NCBI GenBank assembly: GCA_947396885.1
Contig: OX377202.1
Span: forward strand, 37,161,478-37,225,477
Direction: 5' to 3'
DNA from: Heligmosomoides polygyrus polygyrus
Lineage: Eukaryota > Nematoda > Chromadorea > Rhabditida > Heligmosomidae
DNA: 64,000 bases
Positions 56,201 through 64,000 of the stretch are shown in pieces (within the stretch, counting starts at the first letter, position 1; every line of letters begins with the position of its first letter). The position numbers and the translations under genes are program-made. The notes beneath the pieces are model-generated. The model did no database searches. It saw only the letters and a list, made by a program, of their open reading frames with translations, and was not told the DNA's origin.

Positions 56201-59200
56201 AATTTCGGATAATTCGGATATGTTCCCCGAAATTTTAAGGACCCCGAATTTTCGGAACCCCTTATTTTACAAAAGGATCCATTCGGTATTGGATTCGATT
56301 GAAAATCTTTGGATAAATGAATTATTAGGATAAAGGCGATTTTGCGGATCCCGGATTTTTGGATGATTCGGCTCGAATGTCCGAAAATAATTCACTCGGA
56401 TCCTATGTATACAGTTTGAGGCGTCGACTGCGAACCAAATGAAGACGTGAGGAGGATGGAGCTTCTATCAATCTTCTGAAAGCGATGTTGTCAACTGTCG
56501 AGATTAAGTTCCGGTGCAAAAGCTTTCGTGTAGTTCCATCGGATTATTCACTAAGCTTACCGAGGTCAGCGGCCTGCTGTCACGATACCACCACTCCTTC
56601 TTGGAGTGCTTTCAAATTAGACGGGAAGTAACAATTTAGTTCGATTCGTGCCAGAAATGTCGATTTTAGTTTCGTTTGTGGATGTTGGTGATTACTTTAA
56701 AAAATTGAAGCCTTTTCTGTTTGAACAACTCGTTTTGTAATAAAGAAATGTATAAGACGTGGTATCTGTCTACTCAGAGTATTGACAAAAAAATGAAAAA
56801 ATAAATAAAAGAGGAATTTTTGAACAGTACCAGACAACATCTAAGGAAATGGGTACGAACCTTAAATATTGCAATGTTACAGAGCCAGTTCAGTGTTAGA
56901 CGCTCGAAAGCACCATTCACGACGGTGAAGTAGATCAGGTCCCGCGACTCCGTCATTTGTTTCGCTTCCTCAGTGAGATTCTTAAGAGTGTAAGATAACT
57001 GAGGGTAATGGGGTTGAATAAGTAATAGTTGATTGGATAATGTGTGAATAGGGAGAGAGCAGTTTTTAAGAAGGATTTTAAGGTGCGCTTTATCCGGAGC
57101 GAGATCCGAAGTCTTTGTCTGGTCGCCTCCAGAGCCTTTTTCAACTCCACAGAGGCGGCGGTACGATCGAGGCAGGTAGAGTGAAATTCACCAAATCTGC
57201 CTCCATCCGAAGGCACCTTACTAGCCTGAGGACAGCTGAACAAAATTGACAGTTTGGCGAACATCCGCAGCCTAAAGTCAACTCTGCGAAGATAGAAAAT
57301 CTTGAATAACGCGCTAACCAATAGACTCCAAACCGCTCCGCGGGACAAATTTTTGCAACCTTCAGAATGGAGATCTTCTTGCCAACTCCTGCGGCAGCGC
57401 GTCAGGAGGTAACCCTCCTCCTGCTGGGGACGTGGCGTCAGGAGGTACAGCCGCTGCTCTGCGGACCGAGAAATTTTGTTTTGCGTCAAAGGTTTCGTAA
57501 GGCCGCCGTTAGACTCTCGGTGAAGCCTAGGAGGTTGCGGGGGGGGGAGGGGAGCGAGGGGGATGAGAGGAGGATCGCGTTCTCCCGGCGGGGGTGGTGA
57601 CTGTTCCCCACCTCCTGCCGGTGCGAGCGAATTTCTTTTTCTCAGGAGACATGAGTTTTCTAAGACTGGAGTTCTTAACTTAATTTCGATACTCACGACT
57701 ATTATTGTGACCCTTTGCGAGAAGTTCACGAGCTCGGTCCCTGTACTATATATTTATCACAGCACTTATGTATCAAAAGTATATTTCCGTACTCTCAGCA
57801 AAATTAAGAATCAAACAAAACACTGAATCTGCGTTTACTGAAGCGTTCCACTAATGCATAAATACCAGCAGTTGTGTTAGAACTATGTCCATTCGACGGT
57901 ACATTCGAACAGATTGCCAGATAGCACAGGTATCTGTAGTGTTTCGCTGAAGTTTTATGAGATCTATGCCAGCAAAAGTAGCAACACATTCATTATCTAT
58001 GGTGATCTATTTCTTCTTCTTTTATGCAATAGTAATCTTATACTGAATACCGTACTAAAGCTGTCTCGAGCAAAATAGGCGCTAGAAACAACGCTCAGTA
58101 CTACGCAACTTGGATCTCTGAAGGAAAACATCGTATTGAAAGCAATCTTATCAAATACCAACTAACCTATGGCATAACAGCCTGGAAATGTGGCTCGGAT
58201 TTTCGCATTCAGTCAAACTCTCTAACGTTTTCTTTTATAGAGATCTATACTGCACCCATTTTACATAAACTACTCAAAAGCTTCAACAAGAGCATTGATT
58301 GCGCTCCCATTGGGGCTCCATGTACCTCCTCCTCAAATGATGTCGTGCAGAATGGTTCTCCAACGTGCTTATTGCAGAGCTCCTTCTAAAGGGTTTTCAC
58401 GCCATGCTTCGTTTGCCTTTTTTCGAGAACAACGGGTTCGAAAACCGCCGCTCCGACATAAAGAAAATGAACATTCTTTAGAACATTACTCCTTCAGACG
58501 CGACGCGAAAAGGGCTAATAACCCCCTCAACAAATAAGTTATAGAAACTGCAATTTTTTTTTGGGGGGGGGAAGGGAGAGAGAGACTTGAAAACTCTGCA
58601 GGGAGAAATCTCCAACTTCTCCCTTCTTCAAAACTCGGCATTGTAAGTTTTAGTCAGTTTAACTTTCTCTGCCAACACGAGGTTTTAGGTGGATCTTTAT
58701 TTAGCAGGGCCTGACGTTTCGACTTCTTGTCGTCTTCGGAGGCCTGAATATGGTGCATAAGTTTTCATTTGCGCTCTACCCCACCAAGCGGCTTGGCTAC
58801 CCTAGCATTTCGGACTTTCCCCACGAACACAAGGGAGGGACCAAGTGGGAGAAACGAACTCACCAATTGGATCCACCGCAAGGGCTGATGTTCGCCCAGG
58901 TCAGTAAGCCAGTAGGGACGAATGGGGCATACTGCACACCGCTGTCGCAGACCGGTCCTTCTGCAGTTCACAATGGGGCACAAACGGCAGAAAGTCACTC
59001 GTAACAGAAAGACACTCATTCCGGTTGTTCATTACTGGATTTGTTGTGAAAATCCAGAATGCCTCCAACGCTCTCATTGCCGAAATGTCTCCTACAACGG
59101 CTAAGATGGTACATTTCACCTCAAAGTCATTCCCGTTATGTCAATCCTATGCTTTCCAAGTGGGCTGGTTAGCAATCCACGTCGTTTACTTGATAGGTGT

Positions 59201-62200
59201 TCCCTCACACGTACTGCAAGAGCTCTTCCCGTTTCTCCGATGTATTTGGCGTTACAAGCATCGCAACCGCCTAATCTTCCACTTGGGCAAATAACGCAAT
59301 TTTCAGAAAGACACTACTGATCGTAGAGTTTCGGAGCATGTTGCTGACAACAGCCCTCTTCACAGCGGTGGGGTGTGCTGACCTTGCGTGAATCAAGATG
59401 TTTTTCGAGCTTGGTTTCCGGTACCATTTCACGCCAACCATTCCCTCACCGGACACCTTAACTTGCGTGTTTAGATAAGCGAGCTAACCATTATTCGGAG
59501 TTTCTCTGGTAAGTCTAATGTACTGAGATTGCTCGTTCATTAACCTGAAACACTCATCCATTTCGGACTGTGTCGATGTAACGATACAGCAATCATCTAT
59601 GTATGTATCTGCACTATGTATCTTTTGTCGATACCGGCAGACATTCTAGTTGTCATCCAAGTACGATTAAGACGCCTGCACTGCGACTTGAAGTCTTTCT
59701 CACTAACGCGATGATATATGGAGGTATCGCTAAGATGGAGTTCGGTTATACTCGATCTAAAGTTTGCGGCATAACAACGAACTCTCCCCCTTTATCGCTA
59801 ACGGAGATTCGCAGCGTGCCATTGGATCTGAGCTCAAGTAACTCTCTGATTCCTTGCCATTGAGCACGATTCAAGTTAGAATCGTGGTTTTGCTTGTGGC
59901 GGTTGAGAACCTCCAACACACCAGACGACAGAATTCTGAACTTGGAATCCGCGTCAGGCACAGGAACAGGTTCTTTATAGAACGTACATGCAAATGGCAT
60001 AGCTGGTAATCGTCCATTGGAATTCAAGGGAATTTCTTGGCGTACCTCGCTCCTACCTCTTTTCGCATTAGGTCTCTAAGCCTATGTAAACCTCCCACCA
60101 CTTTACGGAATGTCCCTAAGTGATTTCGCTTCGTCAGAAGGTGTGCTTATCCGCCAGAGCCTGCTGTTCCTCCAACGCTGCAGAACGACCGGTGTCCTGC
60201 CGAATTTCATAAGGAATAAAAAGATTGGAGCGACATGCAATCTTGCCGAAGATCACCCGGGCGTTATCAGAATATACCGCTCGATGTTGAAAGCCGTTAT
60301 CAAAGAAAAACAGCATGAACTGTATTTGTCGCTGCTGAAATGTAGAACGAAGTAGCATGCGTGCCAACGTCTTCTGAAGGAACAGACTTGGAGGAGGGTT
60401 GAGGGTGGGTCAAGGTTGATTTGTGACTCTATCCGATCTAGGGCTAAAGCTGCTCTTTGTGCAAAATACGACAGACTTCTGCGATCATTGAGCGAGAGAT
60501 CCCTAAGTGATGAGAACAGCTTATCAAACGGCCACCGCCCCAATACCAACGAAGTTCAGAATGGCCAATCGGCGAGAGTCACCGTTCTAGGAAGCACTCA
60601 AATTTCGTCTAACGCTCTAAGCGTTCTAAGTTTGGGGCCATCATTTTCGCCTTACCAAAGTATCAATGCATCAACATTCGGTAAAGTGGTGGGAGGCTTG
60701 CATAGGCTTAGAGACCTAATGCAAAACAGAGGTAGGAGCGAGGTACGCCAAGAAATTCCCTTGAATTCCAATGGACGATTACCAGCTATGCCATTTCCAC
60801 GTACGTTCTACAAAGAACCTGTTCCTCTGCCTGACGCGGATTCCAAGTTCAGAATTCTGTCGTCTGGTGTGTTGGAGGTTCTCAACCGCCACAAGCGAAA
60901 CCACGATTCTAACTTGAATCGTGCTCAATGGCAAGGACTCAGAGAGTTACGTGAGCTCAGATCCAATGGCACGTTGAGAATCTCCGTTAGCGATAAAGGG
61001 GGAGAGTTCGTTGTTATGCCGCAAACTTTAGATCGAGCTATAACCGAACTCCATCTTAGCGATACCTCCATATATCATCGCGTTAGTGAGAAATACTTCA
61101 AGTCGCAGTGCAGGCGTCTTGGACTTGGATGACAACTGGAATGTCTGCCGGTATCGACAAAAGGTTTCTCAGAGATCTCAGGTTGGATAACCCGAGTTGT
61201 CCAGTTTTTTACAGCCTAGTAAAAACGCACAAGCTCTCCCAGGAATATATGCATTCCACGTCACCGGCCACTTATAAAATAGGACCTATCATTAGTTGTG
61301 TTGGCAGACCAACCGATCGGATTTCCTGGTTCCTGAATAGCATTGTGAGCCAGTTGTTGACCAAAGTTCCTACTCATTTGACCAACACAAGCAAATTTCT
61401 TGAAATACTATGCAACTCTAACTTTGGTGAGAGCTGTGTAATAGAGTCATTTGATGTGACGTCACTTTACACCAACGTCCAAAACGATGAAGCCCTACAG
61501 GCTCTATCTGAAATGTTGGATTTGCATGTGGGGAACATAAACACCTTTGGATTGTCGAAAGCGCACATCATGATTCTAGTCAAAGAATGTTTGCACTGCA
61601 ATGTCTTCAAATGGTCAGGTTCGTATTATTCCCAAGTAAGAGGATTGGCTATGGGTCAACGATTAGCACCGGTCCTTGCCGTATGCTTTATGAGTAGGAT
61701 AGAACAACCGGTGCTTGACCGCTCACCGCTAATGTACTGCAGATACATAGATGATTGCTGTATCGTTACATCGACACAGTCCGAAATGGATGAGTGTTTC
61801 AGGTTAATGAACGAGCAATCTCAGTACATTAGACTTACCAGAGAAACTCCGAATAGTGGTTAGCTCGCTTATCTAAACACGCAAGTTAAGGTGTCCGGTG
61901 AGGGAATGGTTAGCGTGAAATGGTACCGGAAACCAAGCTCGAAATACATCTTGATTCGCGCAAGGTCAGCACACCCCACCGCTGTGAAGAGGGCTGTTGT
62001 CAGCAACATGTTCCGAATGGCAGTTGGTATGTGTACGGGCCCCAGCGAACGTCAAGAATCTTTACGATTGGCTTCAGATATAGCCACTTCAAACGGCTAT
62101 AGGGTTTCAAGTGACCATAGAAGATCTCACGCTAACTTCCATGATAGATCCCGTGTAGACAAGATACCTCTCATCCTACCGTTCATCTCCGATAGAGTCA

Positions 62201-63465
62201 CTGCTGAACTTCAAAGCACTATTGTAAGGGCACCACTGCAGGACGACGCCGTCTTAGTGAACATTCCTAACGACAACATTAAGCGGCAGTTAGTTCGGAA
62301 TGGACTCTACGATCAGCAGTGTCTTTTTGAAAATTGCGTTATTTGCCCAAGTGGAAGATTGCGATGCTTGGCATGTAACGCCAAATACATCGAAGAAACG
62401 GGAAGAGCTCTTGCAGTACGTGTGAGGGAACACCTATCAAGTAAACGACGTGGATTGCTAACCAGCCCACTTGGAAAGCATAGGATTGATGCGCATAACG
62501 GGATTGACTTTGAGGTGAAATGTACCATCTTAGCCGTTGTAGGAGACATTTCGGCAATGAGAGCGTTGGAGGCATTCTGGATTTTCACAACAAATCCAGT
62601 AATGAACAACCGGAATGAGTGTCTTTCTGTTACGAGTGACTTTCTGCCGTTTGTGCCCCATTGTGAACTGCAGAAGGACCGGTCTGCGACAGCGGTGTGC
62701 AGTATGCCCAATTCGTCCCTACTGGCTTACTGACGTGGGCGAACATCAGCCCTTGCGGTAGATCCAATTGGTGAGTTCGTTTCTCCCACTTGGTCCCTCC
62801 CTTGTGTTCGTGGGGAAAGTCCGAAATGCTAGGGTAGCCAAGGCGCTTGGTGGGGTAGAGCAAATGAAAACTTATGCACCACATTCAGGCGTCCGAAGAC
62901 GACGAGAGGTCGAAACGTCAGGCCCTGCTAAATAAAGATCCACCTAAAACCTCGTGTTGACACAGAAAGTTAAACTGTCTACAGGGAGAAATATGATTCC
63001 TTACCTTAAGGAAATCAGCTTCCAACAATGGAGGCTTTCTCATAGACTGCAAGGTGGCGTGTGTTTTGCCCGACTTCATTGACTTGGCTGCCTTGCGGTT
63101 TTTCATGTCTAAAAAACGAATTTCTTTATAAAACAGTTATCGCATGCCAAAACCTCAAACGGCTCACCCCCAGAATGCTTGCCGCTTTTAGCCAGCTTTT
63201 GCATGGCCTTTTTGCTTAAAGCTGTAATTTTCGTCTTGCCGACGAGCACACCGTCTTTGAGGACGAGTGGACCATCAGATAACTCCTAAAAGCATAGGCC
63301 TGCAATCTACTCTCTGCTCCAATCAAGGAAGTTGATTACCGTTCACTTACCCGCTTCGAGAGCTCTCTTCTTGTGTAGGGCACCTGAGCAAGGGAGTAGA
63401 TGAAGAAGACTGAGTGGGCTACGACGTAGGTGCCTAGGCCTATCGCCACGATCTTCCGCATATGC
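47292..63465 (-). CDS. Nucleotide-diphospho-sugar transferase domain protein, 11 exons
   Basis: A type II membrane protein, probably a Golgi-resident sugar transferase of the PF03407-like nematode family. CDS exons: 63461-63351, 63285-63168, 63108-63005, 56998-56861, 55138-55064, 54885-54769, 54513-54385, 50244-50134, 49769-49684, 47580-47487, 47384-47292. They total 1176 bases (391 aa plus stop) with all phases agreeing. The N-terminus MRKIVAIGLGTYVVAHSVFF is a signal anchor (about residues 4-25), followed by a basic Lys-rich stem to about residue 110. The catalytic-type domain has FTVVNGAF (135-142), LNWLCNIAIF, LIETDSTWFRDP (228-239, with the acidic motif of the family), DADIVVPLKG, AFSPMLVEPTN, VLNELC with AVCRNF, NNNFYVGLKNKEARQ and GLWFLTRAG. 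Acceptor substrate unknown. Intron 3 holds two Penelope-like elements, intron 7 a CR1-like LINE tail, intron 9 two tRNA-like elements. Confidence 0.93.
47584..48170. repeat. Two direct copies of an AAAGGACACRCAATTATGG block
   Basis: AAAGGACACACAATTATGG followed by CGGAATTTCTGCC at 47585-47617 recurs at 47935-47967 as AAAGGACACGCAATTATGG followed by CGGAATTTTTGCA. The first copy borders exon 10 of the sugar-transferase gene and includes its acceptor side. A tRNA-like B-box GGTTCGAGTCC lies at 47701-47711. Beyond the block the copies diverge. Confidence 0.45.
48500..48630 (-). repeat. tRNA-like short element, copy 2
   Basis: Shares with copy 1 (3577-3712) the left flank GTTGCGATCAAAAC, the tRNA-like body with B-box-like GAGTTCGAGTCCC on the minus strand, and the right flank GTTTGATTGAACGCAGCATCC. 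More decayed. It lies in intron 9 of the sugar-transferase gene. Confidence 0.55.
49160..49395 (+). repeat. tRNA-like short element, copy 3, with an inverted head fragment
   Basis: Plus strand 49328-49390 reads GGAGGTGCGGGTTCAGG, then CTGGCGCTAGAG and ATTCGCAACAAAACATCG, matching the second half of copy 1. At 49160-49205 the minus strand has a separate tRNA-like piece with GAGTTCGATTCGC. Between them, GTTCATGAA words occur in inverse near 49216 and 49302, bracketing a GC-rich 85-base segment. Confidence 0.45.
50880..52930. repeat. Scattered ATCGAACCTATCAATCG repeat, three to four copies
   Basis: Copies at 52714-52741 and 52893-52916 (plus) and 50915-50945 (minus) share a GCATRYAGNATCGAACCTAT core, with a weaker piece near 51070-51095. 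All sit in intron 7 of the sugar-transferase gene around the CR1-like fragment. Family unknown. Confidence 0.45.
51585..52240 (+). mobile_element. CR1-like LINE 3-prime end
   Basis: The plus strand encodes ILLRAYKAYVRPMVECGTTV, then LLENVQNSFTRKLMMRC, GAERAEMLGLPSL, RRKRADLLMMFKILTGRVSI and a Lys/Arg-rich end with a stop at 52099. This is the conserved post-RT region of CR1/T1-type LINEs. The 3-prime tail carries tandem TGTATTC units (52112-52140) and ends in ATAAATAAATAAAATA. The RT is absent (5-prime truncated). The ~155 codons that remain are open. Confidence 0.8.
53110..54380. other. Intron sequence, (CA)n at 54168-54186
   Basis: Part of intron 7 of the sugar-transferase gene. A (CA)n microsatellite is the only clear feature; open minus-strand frames at 53373-53693 show no domain and no usable splice pattern. 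Confidence 0.4.
56150..56400. repeat. GGATAATTCGGAT-rich imperfect repeats
   Basis: Words such as TTCGGATAAT, CCCGAAATTTCGG and CCCCGAATTTTCGG recur, many of them palindromic. The layout resembles the interior of a decayed MITE. No end repeats fixed. Intron 4 of the sugar-transferase gene. Confidence 0.4.
57360..57610. other. G-rich patch with repeated CGTCAGGAGGTA
   Basis: GCGTCAGGAGGTA occurs twice (57398-57412 and 57432-57446), and 57536-57570 is a G-run region (GCGGGGGGGGGAGGGG) that could form a G-quadruplex. It lies in intron 3 just upstream of exon 4. Confidence 0.4.
58668..60111 (-). mobile_element. Penelope-like element, inverted copy with two internal deletions
   Basis: Minus-strand coding remnants in order: KVVGGLHRLRDLM, ILSSGVLEVLNRHKQNH and SVSDKGGEFVVMPQTLD (60100-59750); a jump from GMSAGIDKR-like sequence to the RT IDD region at about 59610; SGEGMVGVKWYRKPSSK (59455); a second jump after VVSNMLR; then the endonuclease C-terminus and the end at 58880. 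Compared with the plus copy, about 0.58 kb (most of RT) and 0.29 kb are missing. It has the same 3-prime end as the plus copy, in opposite orientation. Confidence 0.85.
60416..61132 (+). pseudogene. Penelope-like N-terminal region
   Basis: Contains ICDSIRSRAKAALCAKYDRL, then VTVLGSTQISSNALSVLSLG and KVVGGLHRLRDLMQNRG, and SDKGGEFVVMPQTLDRAITE: the N-terminal part of Penelope-type proteins before the RT. It runs out of frame after KSQCRRL at about 61110; the sense continues one frame over. Confidence 0.8.
61108..61863 (+). pseudogene. Penelope-like reverse transcriptase
   Basis: RT motifs: VFYSLVKTHKLS, RPTDRISWFLNSIVS, VIESFDVTSLYTNV (catalytic Asp), RGLAMGQRLAPVLAVCFM, and the active site CRYIDDCCIV at about 61738-61767. 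All three catalytic Asp are in place. A TAG at 61861-61863 interrupts where the sense would continue into LAYLNTQVKVSGEG. Confidence 0.85.
61891..62733 (+). pseudogene. Penelope-like C-terminal endonuclease region
   Basis: Begins SGEGMVSVKWYRKPSSKY and includes the Cys-containing GIY-YIG-type module CPSGRLRCLACNAKYIEETG with RALAVRVREHL at about 62342-62440, then ALEAFWIFTTNPVMNNRNE. Family members normally have YIGET at that place; here Gly is replaced by Glu. The frame ends with SSLLAY at 62733. It was the C-terminal part of a single protein with the RT before the stop at 61861-61863. Confidence 0.85.
62891..62925 (+). ncRNA. Hammerhead-like motif in Penelope 3-prime region
   Basis: The segment has GAAGA, a GAC...GTC stem, GAAAC and GTC in the order of a hammerhead ribozyme core, and ends GTCAGG. 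The conserved CTGANGA box is changed to CCGAAGA and the stem spacing is one base off, so cleavage is unlikely in this copy. The inverse copy at 58708-58745 has the same arrangement. Hammerhead motifs are known from Penelope-like elements. Confidence 0.35.
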
Positions 63466-63472
63466 CTGAATT
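63466..63472 (-). promoter_or_regulatory. Candidate trans-splice acceptor of the sugar-transferase gene
   Basis: AAATTCAG on the minus strand is followed by GCAT and the start codon at 63461, leaving a four-base leader. This fits nematode spliced-leader addition; no upstream coding exon is needed. Confidence 0.5.
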
Positions 63473-63715
63473 TTCTAACATTCGCCATACGATAAGCCAC
63501 GTTGTGTGTAGACTCTCGACGGGTGTCATCGGCAGGGTACCGATTGTTTTGAAGATACGAGAATCGACAGGACTGATTTTGTGCGGTGCCGCAAACGAAT
63601 TATACTTCGTCTCCTCTGGCAAATAACCAGCTACATTCCTCGTCCCTTGCTCTTACGGTGCAGGAAGCACTCGCTGTCTACTCAGCTCTCAATCTTTCCT
63701 AATCCCGTTGTCTAT

Positions 63716-63754
<39 letters not shown>

Positions 63755-64000
63755 TTACACGAATATGTTTGGGTGCTAAAATTAAAACAGAAATACAGCA
63801 CAATATACTATACCGTCAACAATGTCTAATGAAGAGTTCGCAACATCTGAAGCACCTTACTGTAGGAACGTATATGCTCGCGAAGAAATTTTTTGAAAGC
63901 GTTACAGTTTGACGGCAAGAAATGCTTTCTGCAAAACTTCTCATTTAACGAGAGTGTCCTATGAGTGAAGAAGAAACGACTACAGTTATGTTTGGCAGTA
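63473..64000. other. Upstream region with (TTTA)n
   Basis: Upstream of the sugar-transferase start. 63713-63755 is a (TTTA)n tract of about ten units. No exon recognised up to the window end. Confidence 0.5.

Larger units (their letters stand above)
60112..62955 (+). mobile_element. Penelope-like element, longer copy
   Basis: Plus-strand Penelope-type retroelement with RT and a GIY-YIG-type endonuclease at the C-terminus. It meets the inverted copy near 60112, so the two form a giant imperfect palindrome in intron 3 of the sugar-transferase gene. The 5-prime part (FLQRCRTTGVLPNFIRNKKI) is present. The 3-prime region continues past the stop at 62733 to an AATAAAG near 62930 and carries the GTCGAAACGTCAGG motif. 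It is broken by a stop near 60354, a frameshift near 61110 and a stop at 61861-61863. Confidence 0.88.

Noticed and set aside
56953..57729. 258-codon open minus-strand frame
   Set aside because: It overlaps exon 4 of the sugar-transferase gene in another frame, is driven by a Pro/Gly-rich G-run region and has no domain.
62891..62925. Calling an active hammerhead ribozyme
   Set aside because: The conserved CTGANGA box is altered and spacing is off, so only a hammerhead-like motif is claimed.
63713..63755. Tandem repeats as a possible CRISPR array
   Set aside because: It is a plain (TTTA)n microsatellite without spacers in a eukaryotic intergenic region.

Overview
The window is nuclear DNA of a nematode, most likely a strongylid (hookworm-like) worm. 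The evidence is short exons with GT..AG introns, a candidate splice acceptor a few bases before the ATG of both large genes (as expected for spliced-leader trans-splicing), and a dense load of nematode-type mobile elements. There are no operon-like bacterial genes. Two large host genes could be rebuilt exon by exon with exact phase agreement, both on the minus strand. One is the DNA primase small subunit (12 exons, 5285-16285, 404 aa). The other is a type II membrane protein with a nucleotide-diphospho-sugar transferase fold (11 exons, 47292-63465, 391 aa). A 68-aa single-pass membrane protein (43223-43520, minus) is a weaker two-exon candidate. A zinc-knuckle gene fragment (19764-20357, minus) and a basic-tailed ORF pair (17286-18340, minus) are unassigned.

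Layout. 1-5284: intergenic repeats, including a tRNA-like sequence at the window edge, a small tRNA-like element, and a MITE (short non-autonomous DNA transposon) that carries a truncated LINE (non-LTR retrotransposon). 5285-16285: primase gene, with introns swollen by a mariner element, two long foldback elements and three MITEs. 16286-22107: GC-rich, poorly understood region. 22108-29220: two decayed BEL/Pao LTR retrotransposons facing away from each other, the left one carrying a 1.8-kb PIF/Harbinger-like insertion. 29220-43200: repeat desert with a mariner fossil and two RTE-like LINE copies. 43223-43520: small membrane-protein gene. 43895-46605: hAT-type element containing a LINE remnant. 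47292-63465: sugar-transferase gene, with a CR1-like LINE tail, tRNA-like elements and an inverted pair of Penelope-like elements in its introns. 63466-64000: upstream sequence with a (TTTA)n tract.

The host genes are unrelated in function: one acts in replication priming, the other probably in Golgi glycosylation. The more informative signal is the transposon archaeology. Several insertions can be bounded to the base by target-site duplications: TA for mariner, TTA for Harbinger, 8 bp for hAT, 15 bp and 12 bp for LINEs, and a CAG/CTG triplet for a GGGCC-ended MITE group with five copies here. Two foldback elements in primase introns carry tRNA-type polymerase III promoter boxes in their arms, pointing inward. 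All calls come from reading the sequence; no database search was run.
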